Assembly: GCF_001557115.1 (NCBI RefSeq) | Contig: NZ_LSKQ01000056.1 | Span: 5,684 to 69,683, forward strand | DNA length: 64,000 nucleotides | From: Erythrobacter sp. CCH5-A1 | GTDB taxonomy: Bacteria; Pseudomonadota; Alphaproteobacteria; Sphingomonadales; Sphingomonadaceae | Direction of reading: 5' to 3' | In this document: positions 17,494 to 28,755 of the stretch, piece after piece | Position numbering within the stretch: position 1 is the stretch's first letter | How the letters are laid out: each line of letters begins with the position of its first letter | The notes under the pieces: generated by a model | Told to the model about the DNA's origin: nothing | Databases searched by the model: none | The model's input: the letters and a program-made list of their open reading frames with translations, nothing else | Position numbers and translations under genes: made by a program

Positions 17494-17955
17494 ATGGACG
17501 TCAACCTCGCACTCTCCCCCCAGGCCATTGCTTTTGCCCGGCTCGACACCAAGCCCAAGATCCTCGCCCGCGCCGCGCAGCTGCTGAGCGCGGCCTATGG
17601 TCTGGAAGAAAGCGAAGTGCTGGAAAACCTCGAGGCGCGCGAGGCGCTGGGGAGCACCGGCTTCGGGCGCGGCGTGGCGATCCCGCATTGCCGCTCCAAG
17701 GACATCCGCCGGCCCAGCCTCGCGCTGATCCGGCTCGAGGCGCCGGTCGATTTCGGCGCGGTCGACGCCCGGCCTGTCACGCTGGTGTGCGGCCTGGTCT
17801 CGCCCGAGAATGCCGGAGCGACCCACCTCCACGCCCTCGCCGCGATCTCGCGCCTCACCCGCGACGAAATGACGCTGCAGATGCTCGCCGACGCCCCCGA
17901 TACCGAAGCGGTCTATGCGCTGCTGACCAACCAGTTCTTGCGCGACGCGGCCTGA
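17494..17955 (+). CDS. ptsN: PTS IIA-like nitrogen regulatory protein (EIIA-Ntr)
   Basis: The 153-residue PTS EIIA type-2 fold protein has its phosphorylatable histidine at His65 in GRGVAIPHCR. It is phosphorylated through the nitrogen PTS (EI-Ntr, NPr) and regulates stress, K+ or carbon/nitrogen functions rather than importing sugar. There are no fused transport domains. The neighbour hpf fits the usual regulatory cluster, though rpoN is not in this window. Confidence 0.92.
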   Translation: MDVNLALSPQAIAFARLDTKPKILARAAQLLSAAYGLEESEVLENLEAREALGSTGFGRGVAIPHCRSKDIRRPSLALIRLEAPVDFGAVDARPVTLVCGLVSPENAGATHLHALAAISRLTRDEMTLQMLADAPDTEAVYALLTNQFLRDAA

Positions 17956-17972
17956 TCCGCTCCCGATTGCCG

Positions 17973-18461
17973 ATGCCGCCCGGTGACGAACCCCTGCCCG
18001 CGAGCGGTGCCGATCAGCACTACCGCGCGCTGGAGCGGCTCTATGGTTCCGCGCCGGTCAACGCCAAGTTCGCCTCGAAGCTGCATATCCCGGGCGAGGG
18101 CCGCTCGCAGCTGACCTTCACCGTCAGCCCTGAGGATTACCACGCGGCCGGCGCAGCGCACGGGACGATCTACTTCAAGATGCTCGACGATGCGGCCTTC
18201 TACGCCTGCAATTCGCTGGTGACCGACCGCTTCCTGCTCACCACCAGCTTCAACCTGTTCTTCTCCAAGCCCGTGCGCGCCGGGCAGGTCACCGCCGAGG
18301 GCCACTGGGTCAGCGGCCGCCGGCGCGTGTTCGTGGCCGAGGCGCGGCTGGTCGATGAAGAGGGCGAGGAGATCGGCCGCGGTACCGGCACCTTCATGAA
18401 GAGCCGCATCCCGCTTTCCAGCCTGCCGGGCTATGCCGCGGGCGGCCCCTCGGGGCTCTGA
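17973..18461 (+). CDS. PaaI-type hotdog-fold thioesterase
   Basis: The 162-residue protein has the hotdog helix segment AAHGTIYFKMLDDAAFYACN (about residues 61-80), with the GTIYFKMLDDAA motif resembling the HGG-type catalytic region. LLTTSFNLFFSKPVRAG and VFVAEARLVDEEGEEIGRG form the remaining strands. Such proteins hydrolyse acyl-CoA or related thioesters; the substrate is unknown. It starts 17 bp after ptsN, and the DUF1491 gene follows. Confidence 0.85.
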   Translation: MPPGDEPLPASGADQHYRALERLYGSAPVNAKFASKLHIPGEGRSQLTFTVSPEDYHAAGAAHGTIYFKMLDDAAFYACNSLVTDRFLLTTSFNLFFSKPVRAGQVTAEGHWVSGRRRVFVAEARLVDEEGEEIGRGTGTFMKSRIPLSSLPGYAAGGPSGL

Positions 18462-18465
18462 ACGG

Positions 18466-18807
18466 GTGTCCGACCGCCTGCCTGCGCACCTCGAAGCGGG
18501 TGCGATCCTGCGGCTTGCCGAGACCGAGGGGGGATTCGGCACGGTGCTCGCCCGCGGCGAGCGGGACGCCGGGACCATCCTGCTGGTAACCCTGTGTCGC
18601 GGCAGGGACGGTGTGCTTTACGAAAGGATGCCCCAGCTCGACGGATCGCGCAAATTTCTTGCGGTGAAACGGGAAGACCCTGAAAATCAGCAAGAATTTT
18701 CCGATTATCTGGCGCGCAGACGGCGGCAGGACTGCGATATGTGGCTGATCGAGGTGGATATCGCGGATCGGGAACGGTTCGTCGCCCGTATCGACGAATT
18801 GAGTTGA
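18466..18807 (+). CDS. DUF1491 family protein
   Basis: The 113-residue alphaproteobacterial protein of unknown function has ILRLAETEGGFGTVLARGERDAGTILLV and a basic C-terminal stretch (DYLARRRRQDCDMWLIEVD). A GTG start at 18466 gives an N-terminus, (M)SDRLPAHLEAGAI, like other DUF1491 members. An ATG at 18433 would overlap the thioesterase by 29 bp and is less likely. Its position 4 bp after the thioesterase suggests co-expression. Confidence 0.75.
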   Translation: MSDRLPAHLEAGAILRLAETEGGFGTVLARGERDAGTILLVTLCRGRDGVLYERMPQLDGSRKFLAVKREDPENQQEFSDYLARRRRQDCDMWLIEVDIADRERFVARIDELS

Positions 18808-19000
18808 CGTTAACGGGAAGCGGGCTAGTGGCGCCCGACTTCCTGAGCGCAGGCTGGCACGCCGCGGCAATTCGGCCGCACCGCCAGCACGCAGACGGGG
18901 AGCGGCCGGCAGGCTTCTTCGAACTCTCCACATCGGCAACGATCTGGATCACGGTTCCCGTCTGCGCCAGAGCGCGCTCACCGCCGAATTAGTAGAGTAC

Positions 19001-19651
19001 ATGAGTCGCAAGACTGCCGCGATTGCTGCGGTTGCGGGTATCGCGATCGCAACCACGATGTTCCCCGGCGGCCGGAATGCCGCCGCTCTGGCGCAAGCCG
19101 CCAGCGAACAGCTCGCCGCTCCCGCCCCGGTCGAAGCGCCCGAGCTGGTTCCCGAACCCATCGAATTTGTCGCCGAGCCGGTGGTGCAGCCCCTTCCGGC
19201 GCCTGCGGAGGCCGCCCCTGTTGAAACCGAGGCCGGTTCGCTTCACGAGCTGGTCGGCATGATCGACACCGCGGCCCCGATGTCGCAGCAGATGCGCTGC
19301 CTGGTCGGCGCGGTCTATTTCGAGGCGCGCGGCGAGCAATTGGCAGGTCAGCTCGCGGTCGCGCAGGTGATCGTCAACCGCACCGAGGACGGTCGCTTCC
19401 CGCGCTCCTATTGCGGCGTCGTCGCCCAGCCCGGGCAATTCTCCTTCATGCGCGGTAGCCGCATGCCGGCGGTGCGCGAAGGCTCGGCTGCATGGGAGCG
19501 CGCCGTGGCGATCGCCCACATCGCCGACAAGGGCCTGTGGGAGAGCGAGGCCGAGGGCGCGGTGTTCTTCCACGCGCGCTACGTGAAGCCCGGCTGGACC
19601 CGTAGCAAGACGCGCCTCGCGCAGATCGACACGCATATTTTTTATCGCTGA
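19001..19651 (+). CDS. SleB-family cell wall hydrolase
   Basis: The 216-residue protein has an N-terminal signal or anchor (about residues 5-33), a Pro/Ala/Glu-rich linker (35-80) and a C-terminal hydrolase_2 domain. The domain shows AVYFEARGEQLAGQLAVAQV with the catalytic Glu of EARGE, VNRTEDGRFP, YCGVV and HARYVKPGW. These are lytic amidase/transglycosylase-type peptidoglycan hydrolases, named for spore germination but widespread in alphaproteobacteria. The 193-bp upstream gap holds no gene. Confidence 0.88.
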   Translation: MSRKTAAIAAVAGIAIATTMFPGGRNAAALAQAASEQLAAPAPVEAPELVPEPIEFVAEPVVQPLPAPAEAAPVETEAGSLHELVGMIDTAAPMSQQMRCLVGAVYFEARGEQLAGQLAVAQVIVNRTEDGRFPRSYCGVVAQPGQFSFMRGSRMPAVREGSAAWERAVAIAHIADKGLWESEAEGAVFFHARYVKPGWTRSKTRLAQIDTHIFYR

Positions 19652-19662
19652 TCGCTGATCCT

Positions 19663-19693
19663 CGCCGCTGTTTCGCCCTTCGGGCGAGCGGCG
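19663..19693. terminator. GC-rich hairpin between convergent sleB-like gene and xth
   Basis: CGCCGCT (19663-19669) pairs with AGCGGCG (19687-19693), with an inner CGCCC/GGGCG stem and a TTC loop. It sits 12 bp after the stop. No U tract is present, so it may mark an mRNA end without being a full intrinsic terminator. Confidence 0.4.
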
Positions 19694-19788
19694 GCGGGCG
19701 GCCTTGCAGGTGTGCTTCGCACGTCTGCGCCTTTGGCTTCGACTCCGCCCTTGCGGCGCTGCGCGCCGATCACCGCCTTCTGTCTGGC

Positions 19789-20583
19789 TCAGGACGTGAG
19801 CTTGACCCAGACTGGCGTGTGGTCGCTTGCCTTCTCGCGGCCGCGGTATTCCTTGTCGACGCCGCAGCTCTCCATCCGGTCGGCGCATTCGGGCGAGAGC
19901 AGGATGTGGTCGATCCGGAAGCCGTGGTCGCGTTGCCAGGCGCCCGCCTGATAGTCCCAGTATGTCCACACCCCGCCGCGCGGGTTGTGGGTGCGGATCG
20001 CGTCGGTCCAGCCATCGGCGAGGAGGCGCGCATAGGCGGCGCGGCTCTCGGGCTGCATCAGTGCGTCGTCCTGCATCGCTTTCACCGACCAGACGTCGTC
20101 GTCATGCGGAATGACGTTGAAATCGCCGAGCACCACCGCGGGGACTTCCTCGGCCCAGATCTGCGCCATGCGTTCGCGCAGCCGCGCCATCCACGCGAGC
20201 TTGTAGGTGAATTTGGGCCCCGGATGGGGGTTGCCGTTGGGGAGGTAGAGGCAGGCGATGCGCACGCCGTTCACATCCGCCTCGAGATAGCGCGCCTGCT
20301 CCGCGTCGCCCTCGTTCGGCCCGGGAATGCCGAGGCCGCGCTGGACCTCGGTCAGGGTGTAGCCCGCGCGGGTGTCGGCGAGGATCGCCACACCATTGAA
20401 ACTCTTCTGTCCGTGCCAGATCGCGCTGTAGCCGATCGCTTCGAAATCGGCGGCCGGGAAGCCATCGTCCTGCGTCTTGATCTCCTGCAGACAGGCGACC
20501 GCGGGGCGGGTTTCCTCGAGCCATTCGATGAGACGCGGGCCCCGCGCCTTGATGCCGTTGATGTTGAAGGTGGCGATTTTCAT
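19789..20583 (-). CDS. xth: Exodeoxyribonuclease III (AP endonuclease)
   Basis: The 264-residue enzyme of the EEP (endonuclease/exonuclease/phosphatase) family begins MKIATFNINGIKARGPRLIE. CLQEIKTQDDGFP gives the metal-binding Glu, LPNGNPHPGPKF the family loop, and VPAVVLGDFNVIPHDDDV the GDFN motif. GFRIDHILLS and ASDHTPVWV close the catalytic site with Asp-His. It repairs abasic sites and trims 3' ends. The downstream neighbour on this strand is none; the A-type Fe-S gene lies 38 bp upstream in the same orientation. Confidence 0.95.
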   Translation of the reverse strand: MKIATFNINGIKARGPRLIEWLEETRPAVACLQEIKTQDDGFPAADFEAIGYSAIWHGQKSFNGVAILADTRAGYTLTEVQRGLGIPGPNEGDAEQARYLEADVNGVRIACLYLPNGNPHPGPKFTYKLAWMARLRERMAQIWAEEVPAVVLGDFNVIPHDDDVWSVKAMQDDALMQPESRAAYARLLADGWTDAIRTHNPRGGVWTYWDYQAGAWQRDHGFRIDHILLSPECADRMESCGVDKEYRGREKASDHTPVWVKLTS

Positions 20584-20621
20584 GCGCGCGCTTGTGCCGC
20601 AAACCGCCGCGCTGGTCTAAC

Positions 20622-20954
20622 CTAAATCCCGAAGCTCGCCCCGCAGCCGCAGCCGGCGGCGGCCTGGGGATTTTCGACCTTGAAGGCCGCGCCGCCCAGC
20701 GATTCGACGAAATCCACGGTGCTCCCCGCGATCAGATCGAGGCTGACGGGATCGACCACCAGCTTGACGCCATCGGTCTCCGACACGGAATCCTCGGCAT
20801 CGGGCGCGTCCGCAAGATCGAACTTGTACTGGAAGCCCGAACACCCCCCACCCTCGACCGCGAGGCGCAGGATCGCCGGGCGCGATTGCTTGCTGGCAAT
20901 CAGCGAAACCCGCTTGGCAGCGGAAGGGGTGAGGATCAGGGGCGCGGCGGTCAT
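20622..20954 (-). CDS. erpA: A-type iron-sulfur cluster carrier / insertion protein
   Basis: The 110-residue protein has the three conserved cysteines of the IscA/ErpA family: Cys38 in EGGGCSGFQY and Cys102/Cys104 in GCGCGASF at the C-terminus. It delivers [4Fe-4S] or [2Fe-2S] clusters to apoproteins. ErpA is the best guess for a stand-alone copy outside an isc or suf operon, but IscA cannot be excluded by sequence alone. Confidence 0.88.
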   Translation of the reverse strand: MTAAPLILTPSAAKRVSLIASKQSRPAILRLAVEGGGCSGFQYKFDLADAPDAEDSVSETDGVKLVVDPVSLDLIAGSTVDFVESLGGAAFKVENPQAAAGCGCGASFGI

Positions 20955-20993
20955 GCTGCCAATCTAGGGCGCGCGCCCGCGACTCTCAAGGCG

Positions 20994-21425
20994 TCAGACG
21001 GCCTGAATGTAGTTGCGCAGCGCATCGGCCTCGCCCTGCACCGCGTCCATCTTGTGCTTCACGAGATCGCCGATCGAGATGAAGGCGACCAGTTCGCCGT
21101 TCTCGACCACCGGGAAGTGGCGGAAGCGGCGGCGGGTCATCATGCCCAGCGCCTCGTCAACAGTGGTGCCGGGTTCGACCGTGACCGCAGGCGAGGTCAT
21201 GATCTCCTCGACCGCGACATCGAGGCAGTCCTTCCCCTTGTCGGCGAGGCGGTAGATCACGTCGCGCTCGGACACGATGCCGACGACACGCCCCTCACGC
21301 AGCACCGGCAGCGCGCCGATGCGTTTGCTGGCGAGGGTCTGAACCACTTCGGCAACCGGGGTGGTGCAATCGCAGGCGATGATGTCGGATGAGCCCCGAT
21401 TGGCGATGATGCGGGCAATGGTCAT
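20994..21425 (-). CDS. CBS-domain pair protein
   Basis: The 143-residue protein is made of two CBS domains: ARIIANRGSSDI to VSERDVIYRLAD (about residues 4-62) and VEEIMTSPAVTVEPGTTVDEAL to FISIGDLVKHKMD (about 72-127). Such stand-alone pairs bind adenosine nucleotides and act as sensors. The ATG is preceded by GAGGGAGAC on the minus strand. It is divergent from the small membrane protein at 21554. Confidence 0.88.
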   Translation of the reverse strand: MTIARIIANRGSSDIIACDCTTPVAEVVQTLASKRIGALPVLREGRVVGIVSERDVIYRLADKGKDCLDVAVEEIMTSPAVTVEPGTTVDEALGMMTRRRFRHFPVVENGELVAFISIGDLVKHKMDAVQGEADALRNYIQAV

Positions 21426-21553
21426 GGCGAGTCTCCCTCTCTACCGGGCAAGGAAAGTGCCATGCATCGGGTGAAAAAGCGAATCCTGCCGATTGCACCC
21501 CGCGCGAAAGGCCTTGCAGCTTTCGCGCGTTGCAATGCGGCAGGGGGCGGGCC

Positions 21554-21877
21554 ATGTCGGGAGACATGAACCGCAAGTCCCCGCTCGACGATCCCGTGAA
21601 CGCTGCCCACGCCTGGGCGCGCTACCGGCAGATCATGAAATGGCTGCTCGCCGCGACGGTGCTGGTGGTGGCGACCGCGATGGGCTTGCTGTTTGCCTAT
21701 AATGGCATGATTTCGGTGCATTTCTATATCGCAGTGGCGCTCGGGATCAGCCTCACCATGCTGCTCGGCGGGGGGCTGATGGGGCTGGTGTTCCTGTCCA
21801 ACGGCACCGGCCACGACGAATCGGTCGACAACCAGATGCCGAGCAAGGACGAATTCTGGAGTCCGAGGGAGGACTAG
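21554..21877 (+). CDS. Small two-helix inner membrane protein, function unknown
   Basis: The 107-residue protein has a short charged N-terminus, two hydrophobic helices (about residues 30-50 and 60-82, the second Gly-rich [13 protein letters not shown]), and an acidic tail. The ATG at 21554 is used; an ATG at 21566 is possible. The stop codon shares bases with the stop of the convergent ferredoxin gene inside a CTAG core. Confidence 0.7.
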   Translation: MSGDMNRKSPLDDPVNAAHAWARYRQIMKWLLAATVLVVATAMGLLFAYNGMISVHFYIAVALGISLTMLLGGGLMGLVFLSNGTGHDESVDNQMPSKDEFWSPRED

Positions 21878-22280
21878 TCCGCAGTGAGCCGGAAGTCTTC
21901 GACCGGAACGCCGCCGATCAGGTGCTCCTGGATGATCCGCTCGAGCACCTTGGGGCTGCATGAGTGATACCACACCCCGTCCGGCCACACGACCGCGACG
22001 GGCCCCGCGGCGCAGATCTGGAGGCAATCGGCCTTGGTGCGCTGCACCCCGCCGCCCGCGCCGCGTTTGCTCTCGTCTTTGCGCACCGGCCCGACCAGCC
22101 CCAGCTCCTTCAGCCGCGACTTGAGGAAGCCCCACGCCTCCTCCCCCGCCTCGCGCGAGCAGCATTTCTGCTTTTCGGACAGCGCGCACAGCATGATGTG
22201 GCGCGTGATCGCGGTGCCCTGCGCCGGATCGCCGAAATGCTTGGCGAGCGAATGGCGCGCGGATTCGAGTTCCTTGCGAC

Positions 22281-22284
<4 letters not shown>
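21874..22284 (-). CDS. Thioredoxin-like [2Fe-2S] ferredoxin
   Basis: The 136-residue protein resembles bacterial thioredoxin-fold [2Fe-2S] ferredoxins. Cysteines at 33, 41/42, 87 and 91 ([23 protein letters not shown]) supply likely cluster ligands, and [15 protein letters not shown] near the C-terminus is family-like. The GTG start overlaps the S9 peptidase stop (GTGA), implying coupled translation. The electron-transfer partner is unknown. The 3' end overlaps the convergent small membrane gene by 4 bp. Confidence 0.85.
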
Positions 22285-24464
<2,180 letters not shown>

Positions 24465-24516
24465 GACCGGAGGCGTTAGACCTCCCGCGCGCCCTAAGCT
24501 AGTCCCGCGCTTGCCC

Positions 24517-25017
24517 TCAGCGGCGCTTGCCGACGATCCGGGCGATTTCCGCCTGCACCAGGCTTTCGACCATCGCGGGCAGGTTCGCCTCGAGCCATTC
24601 GGCGAGCATCGGGCGCAGCAGCTCGCGGGTCAGACCTTCCAGCGATGTCTCCCCCGAACGCACGATCTGCGGGCGCGCCGGCGGCTCGGCCAGCATAGCG
24701 AGCGCGGCGAGGTTTTCCTGCATCGCGTCCCGCACCTGATCGGCGATCAGCGGGGTTTCCTCGGGCGCCTGCATGGGCATGGCAGACGGCTCGGCGGGAG
24801 TGGAAAGCTCCATATCCGACAGGTCGAGCACCTCCTCGGCATCGCGGACCTTGTGGGTGCGGGCGAGCGGGGCGGGCTGGGCGGCGTCGTCTTCGGAGAC
24901 GAGCATCCGCCGCCGCCGTGCTTCGAGCGCGCCCGCGCGGTTGTCACGCGCGATGACCTTCTTGATCGATTCGAGGATTTCCTCGACCGACGCTTCCCCG
25001 TTTTCCTGGCCCATCAT
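24517..25017 (-). CDS. popZ: PopZ-like polar organizing protein (DUF2497)
   Basis: The 166-residue protein has the PopZ plan: an N-terminal recruitment helix (EASVEEILESIKKVIARDN), an acidic Pro/Glu-rich disordered middle (about residues 45-95) and a C-terminal oligomerisation block (LTRELLRPMLAEWLEANLPA, then EAEIARIV-like QAEIARIVGKRR). In alphaproteobacteria PopZ forms polar condensates that anchor ParB-parS at the cell pole. Its presence about 8 kb beyond the origin and near parABS is consistent with that role. The linker is short, as in some relatives. Confidence 0.88.
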   Translation of the reverse strand: MMGQENGEASVEEILESIKKVIARDNRAGALEARRRRMLVSEDDAAQPAPLARTHKVRDAEEVLDLSDMELSTPAEPSAMPMQAPEETPLIADQVRDAMQENLAALAMLAEPPARPQIVRSGETSLEGLTRELLRPMLAEWLEANLPAMVESLVQAEIARIVGKRR

Positions 25018-25059
25018 TCGCCCCGACTGGCTGCCTCAAGTCCCGAATCGGGACGCCGA

Positions 25060-26529
25060 TCAATCGCCGGGCAGCAATTGCGGGCCGATTGTTGCCGTGG
25101 CGGGCGGAATGTCAACGGTTCTGGTCGATTTCGCAGCAGCTTCCGGGTCGCGGTCCCAGTCGTTCATCTTGCTGCTGACCCGCTCGGAATTGATGGTCGG
25201 GTCGTAGAGCGGCCCGCCGGTATCGAGGTTGAGGTCACGCGCCTCGGCCTTGCCCATCAGCACCAGCAGGTTGAACCCGGCGACATAGGCGTTGCGCCGC
25301 GCGGTCACCAGCTGGGCGCGGGCCTGCACCAGTTCCTGCTCGCCGTTGAGCACGTCGAGGATCTGGCGGTTGCCGATCGAGTTTTCCGCGCGCAGCCCTT
25401 CGAGGCTGAGCTCCGCCGCCTCGACCGCGGCCTGCGCGCTCTTGATGACCCCATTCGCAGCCTGCCACGCGGCATAGGTCGCGCGGGTATCGGCGATCAC
25501 CTGGCGTTCGTTGAGGATCACGTCCTCGAGCGCCGCGCTCTCGCGGGCGCCGGCCTGGCGCTGGCGCGCAGCGGGCAGACCGCCCTGGAAGATCGGGATG
25601 GTGACCCGCACCCCGGCATTGGCGGTGGTCTCTGCCTGCCGGAACTGGGCTGCGACCGGACCGCCGAGCGTGCCGTAGAAATCGCTGTACTGGCCATTGC
25701 TGAACAGGCTGACGGTCGGCCACCGACCGGCGCCGGCCGCCTTGGTATCGAAGCCCGCTGCCTCGGCGCGCTGCCTGGCGGCATCGAGGACGGGGTTGTT
25801 TTCGAGCGCCGTGACGATCGCCTGACCCACCGTGTCGGGCAGGCCCGGCAGCGGCGGCGGCGCTTCCAGCTCGCCCGGGGCTTGCCCGACGAGCCGGATG
25901 TAGGTCTCGCGCGCATTGATGAGGTTGGACTCGGCCGTCTGCAGATCGCCCTCCGCCAGCGCGAGGCGCGAGCGCGACTGGGCGACGTCGGTGATGGTCA
26001 GGTCGCCGATCTGGAAGCGGTCGCTGGTCGCCTCGAGATTGGTGCGCAGCACCTGCACCTGGTTGGTCGCCAGCGCCACCAGCGCCTCGGTCCGCAGCAC
26101 GTCCATGTAGGCGGCGACGACATTGGCGAAAAGCGTGCTTTCGACATTGCGCAGGTCGGCCTCGTTGGCCTCGACCCGCTCCTTGGCGGCGGCGATGCTG
26201 TTGCGCACCGCGCCGCCCGAATAGATCGGCACCACCAGCGCCGCGGTCACCCCGAGGTTGCGTTCGGGCGCGGTGAAGGAGTTGGCCGACTGGCGCAGGA
26301 ACTCGATATGGGTCGCGGTGATATCGGCCGTGGGCAGGCCCTGCGCGCGGGCGATCGGCACGTTCTCGTCATTGGCGCGCTTGGTCGCCCGCGCGTTTTC
26401 GAGCGAGGGGTTGGTGTTGTAGGCCGCCGCGAGCGCCTCGCGCAGGGAGTCGGCCTGTGCCGGGCCGGCGGCGAGCGCCAGCAGGCTCGCCGCTCCCGCG
26501 AGCCGAAGCGCGGGGCTGCGGCGGGTCAT
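25060..26529 (-). CDS. tolC: TolC-family outer membrane efflux channel
   Basis: The 489-residue protein has a signal peptide (cleavage after AQA, about residue 26) and two repeats of the outer membrane efflux domain (about 30-220 and 240-430), with long heptad-rich helices such as RVEANEADLRNVESTLFANV. It forms the outer-membrane exit duct for type I secretion or RND pumps; no partner pump is adjacent. The start overlaps the pcm stop by 4 bp, a pairing seen in many alphaproteobacteria. Confidence 0.92.
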   Translation of the reverse strand: MTRRSPALRLAGAASLLALAAGPAQADSLREALAAAYNTNPSLENARATKRANDENVPIARAQGLPTADITATHIEFLRQSANSFTAPERNLGVTAALVVPIYSGGAVRNSIAAAKERVEANEADLRNVESTLFANVVAAYMDVLRTEALVALATNQVQVLRTNLEATSDRFQIGDLTITDVAQSRSRLALAEGDLQTAESNLINARETYIRLVGQAPGELEAPPPLPGLPDTVGQAIVTALENNPVLDAARQRAEAAGFDTKAAGAGRWPTVSLFSNGQYSDFYGTLGGPVAAQFRQAETTANAGVRVTIPIFQGGLPAARQRQAGARESAALEDVILNERQVIADTRATYAAWQAANGVIKSAQAAVEAAELSLEGLRAENSIGNRQILDVLNGEQELVQARAQLVTARRNAYVAGFNLLVLMGKAEARDLNLDTGGPLYDPTINSERVSSKMNDWDRDPEAAAKSTRTVDIPPATATIGPQLLPGD

Positions 26530-27128
26530 GCGAAGGTCCAGCGCCTGGGCGCAGCGAAGGCGGGGAGCACCGGGATCCCGAGATCCTCGAGCGGCTGGAG
26601 GCTGACGCTGCCGGCGACCTTGCGCCCGCTCGCAAGCCGGGTGACTCCGCGCAGCACGAGGCCGGTGACGATCCGGCCGTTGTCGGCCAGCGCGGCGGCA
26701 AGGCCCTCGGGCAGCTGCTCGATCGCGCCGTCGATGACGACGAGGTCATATTCGCCTGCGCCTTGCAAAGCGGCGGCCTCGGCGGCGGTGACTTCGGTGA
26801 CGCTCGCTGCCAGCGGGGTGATCAGCGCGGCGAGGTAGCCGGTGCCGCCGCCCACCACCAGAACGCGGGTCTCCGGCAACGGCGCGGCTTCGAGCAGCAG
26901 CTTGCCATAGAACAGCGGGGCGGCGAGGTGGCCGGCTTCCCCGAGCATCACCGCGCGGTCGATATAGGCCTGCGCGGATTTCTCCGCGGGGAGGAAATCC
27001 TCGCGCGGGACGGCAAGCATCCGGGCAAGCACATATTCCTCGTTCACGCCGCTGGTGCGCAGCTGGCTGTCGATCATCGCGCGGCGGGCGACTGCGGTGT
27101 CCGGAATAGTCGTGGTCATGGTGCTCAT
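26526..27128 (-). CDS. pcm: Protein-L-isoaspartate O-methyltransferase family protein
   Basis: The 200-residue methyltransferase begins at ATG 27128 (GAGAA upstream; an in-frame ATG at 27119 is an alternative). The family helix ARRAMIDSQLRTSGV and VPREDFLP precede the SAM-binding loop VLVVGGGTGYLAALI (about residues 89-103). The loop deviates from the E. coli-type GTGSGYQ, as in alphaproteobacterial members, so true isoaspartate repair is inferred. It is first in the pcm-tolC-popZ unit and is controlled by the operator-containing promoter immediately upstream. Confidence 0.85.
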   Translation of the reverse strand: MSTMTTTIPDTAVARRAMIDSQLRTSGVNEEYVLARMLAVPREDFLPAEKSAQAYIDRAVMLGEAGHLAAPLFYGKLLLEAAPLPETRVLVVGGGTGYLAALITPLAASVTEVTAAEAAALQGAGEYDLVVIDGAIEQLPEGLAAALADNGRIVTGLVLRGVTRLASGRKVAGSVSLQPLEDLGIPVLPAFAAPRRWTFA

Positions 27129-27142
27129 CGTTTCTCGGGTTA

Positions 27143-27172
27143 CTGTATTAGTATCGCAATACAGCTGGTCAA
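27143..27172 (-). promoter_or_regulatory. Promoter with palindromic operator upstream of pcm-tolC-popZ
   Basis: On the minus strand a -35 TTGACC (27172-27167) and a -10 TAATAC (27150-27145) are 16 bp apart. A perfect inverted repeat, CTGTATT with AATACAG separated by 8 bp (27143-27149 and 27158-27164), fills the spacer and covers the -10. Predicted transcription starts about 10 nt before the pcm ATG. The layout suggests repression by a dimeric regulator such as a TetR-family protein; none is encoded nearby. Confidence 0.65.
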
Positions 27173-27324
27173 CCCTCTCCTTAAACGGGCGTGCCCGTGC
27201 TTCCAAGGCTTTTGCCCGCAATCCGCGCGCGCCGGGCCTGATGATTTTACGCCTTTGACCTCGCCGCGCGCCGGTGCTTAGGGGAGCGCGTAACCCGGTG
27301 GGGTCCAATTCGATTGAGTGAGGG

Positions 27325-28749
27325 ATGGCTTCGATGAGTGACATGACGGCGAACAGCGGTGAGGTGCGGATCGAGACCGATTCGCTGGGCGAGGTGGCGG
27401 TTCCGGCGAACATGCACTGGGGCGCGCAGACCCAGCGCTCGATCGTCAACTTCCCGATCGGCGGCGAAAGGATGCCCCCCGCCCTCGTCCGTGCGCTGGG
27501 CGTGCAGAAGCTTTCGGCGGCGAAGGCGAACATGAAGCTCGGCGTGCTCGATGCGGGCATCGGCGAGGCAATCGTCCAAGCCGCGCGCGAGGTGATCGAC
27601 GGCACGCTCGCCGACCAGTTCCCGCTGGTGGTGTGGCAGACGGGGAGCGGCACCCAGTCGAACATGAACGCCAACGAGGTGATCGCGAGCCGTGCGAACG
27701 AGATCCTCACGGGGAAGAAGGGCGGCAAGACCCCAGTCCACCCCAACGACCACTGCAACATGGGCCAGTCGTCGAACGACACTTTCCCCACCTGCATGCA
27801 CATCGCCGCGGCGAGCGAGGCGCTCGATCACCTGCTCCCGGCATTGAAGAAGCTGCACGGCGCATTGGATGCCAAGGCGCAGGAGTTTGCGGACATCGTC
27901 AAGATCGGCCGCACCCACTTGCAGGATGCGACCCCGATGACGCTGGGGCAGGAGTTCTCGGGCTACGCGCAGCAGGTCGCCTATGGGATTGCGCGGGTCG
28001 AGGCAGCGCTGCCGCGCGTGCTTGAGCTGGCGCAGGGCGGCACGGCGGTGGGCACCGGGATCAACGCCAAGGTCGGCTTCGACACCGCCTTCGCCGCCGA
28101 AGTCGCCGCCGAGACCGGCCACCCCTTCGTCACCGCGCCGAACAAGTTCGAGGCGCTCGCCGCGCATGACGCGATGGTGGAGATTTCGGGGGCATTGAAC
28201 GTGCTGGCGGTCAGCCTGATGAAGATCGCCAACGACATCCGCCTCCTCGGCTCGGGCCCCCGCTCGGGTCTCGGCGAGCTCTCGCTCCCCGCCAACGAGC
28301 CGGGCTCCTCGATCATGCCGGGCAAGGTCAACCCGACCCAGTGCGAGGCGATGACGATGGTCTGCGCGCAGGTGATGGGGAACAATGTCGCGGTGACGGT
28401 CGCCGGATCGCACGGGCATCTTGAATTGAACGTCTTCAAGCCCGTCATCATCTACAACGTGCTCCAGTCGATGAAGCTGATCGGCGATGCGTCCCACGCC
28501 TTCACCGACAATTGCGTGGTGGGGATCGAGGCCAACACCACCCGCATCACCCAGCTTCTCAACGAAAGCCTGATGCTGGTGACCGCGCTCAATCCGCACA
28601 TCGGCTACGACAACGCCGCGAAGATCGCCAAGAAGGCCCACGCGGAAGGGACGACGCTGAAGGAGTCCGCACTGGCACTCGGCCTGCTCACCGAAGAGCA
28701 GTTTGCCCAGTGGGTGGTGCCTTCGGACATGATCCGCCCCCGGGACTAA
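27325..28749 (+). CDS. fumC: Fumarate hydratase, class II
   Basis: The 474-residue enzyme interconverts fumarate and malate in the TCA cycle. Family motifs include [15 protein letters not shown], the [13 protein letters not shown] region with active-site residues, [16 protein letters not shown], and the fumarase/aspartase signature [11 protein letters not shown]. It is oxygen-stable and lacks Fe-S ligands. The start at 27325 fits the ORF; an ATG at 27334 is equally plausible. A strong hairpin follows 6 bp after the stop. The 196-bp gap to pcm holds divergent regulatory sequence and no gene. Confidence 0.96.
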   Translation: MASMSDMTANSGEVRIETDSLGEVAVPANMHWGAQTQRSIVNFPIGGERMPPALVRALGVQKLSAAKANMKLGVLDAGIGEAIVQAAREVIDGTLADQFPLVVWQTGSGTQSNMNANEVIASRANEILTGKKGGKTPVHPNDHCNMGQSSNDTFPTCMHIAAASEALDHLLPALKKLHGALDAKAQEFADIVKIGRTHLQDATPMTLGQEFSGYAQQVAYGIARVEAALPRVLELAQGGTAVGTGINAKVGFDTAFAAEVAAETGHPFVTAPNKFEALAAHDAMVEISGALNVLAVSLMKIANDIRLLGSGPRSGLGELSLPANEPGSSIMPGKVNPTQCEAMTMVCAQVMGNNVAVTVAGSHGHLELNVFKPVIIYNVLQSMKLIGDASHAFTDNCVVGIEANTTRITQLLNESLMLVTALNPHIGYDNAAKIAKKAHAEGTTLKESALALGLLTEEQFAQWVVPSDMIRPRD

Positions 28750-28755
28750 GTGCCG

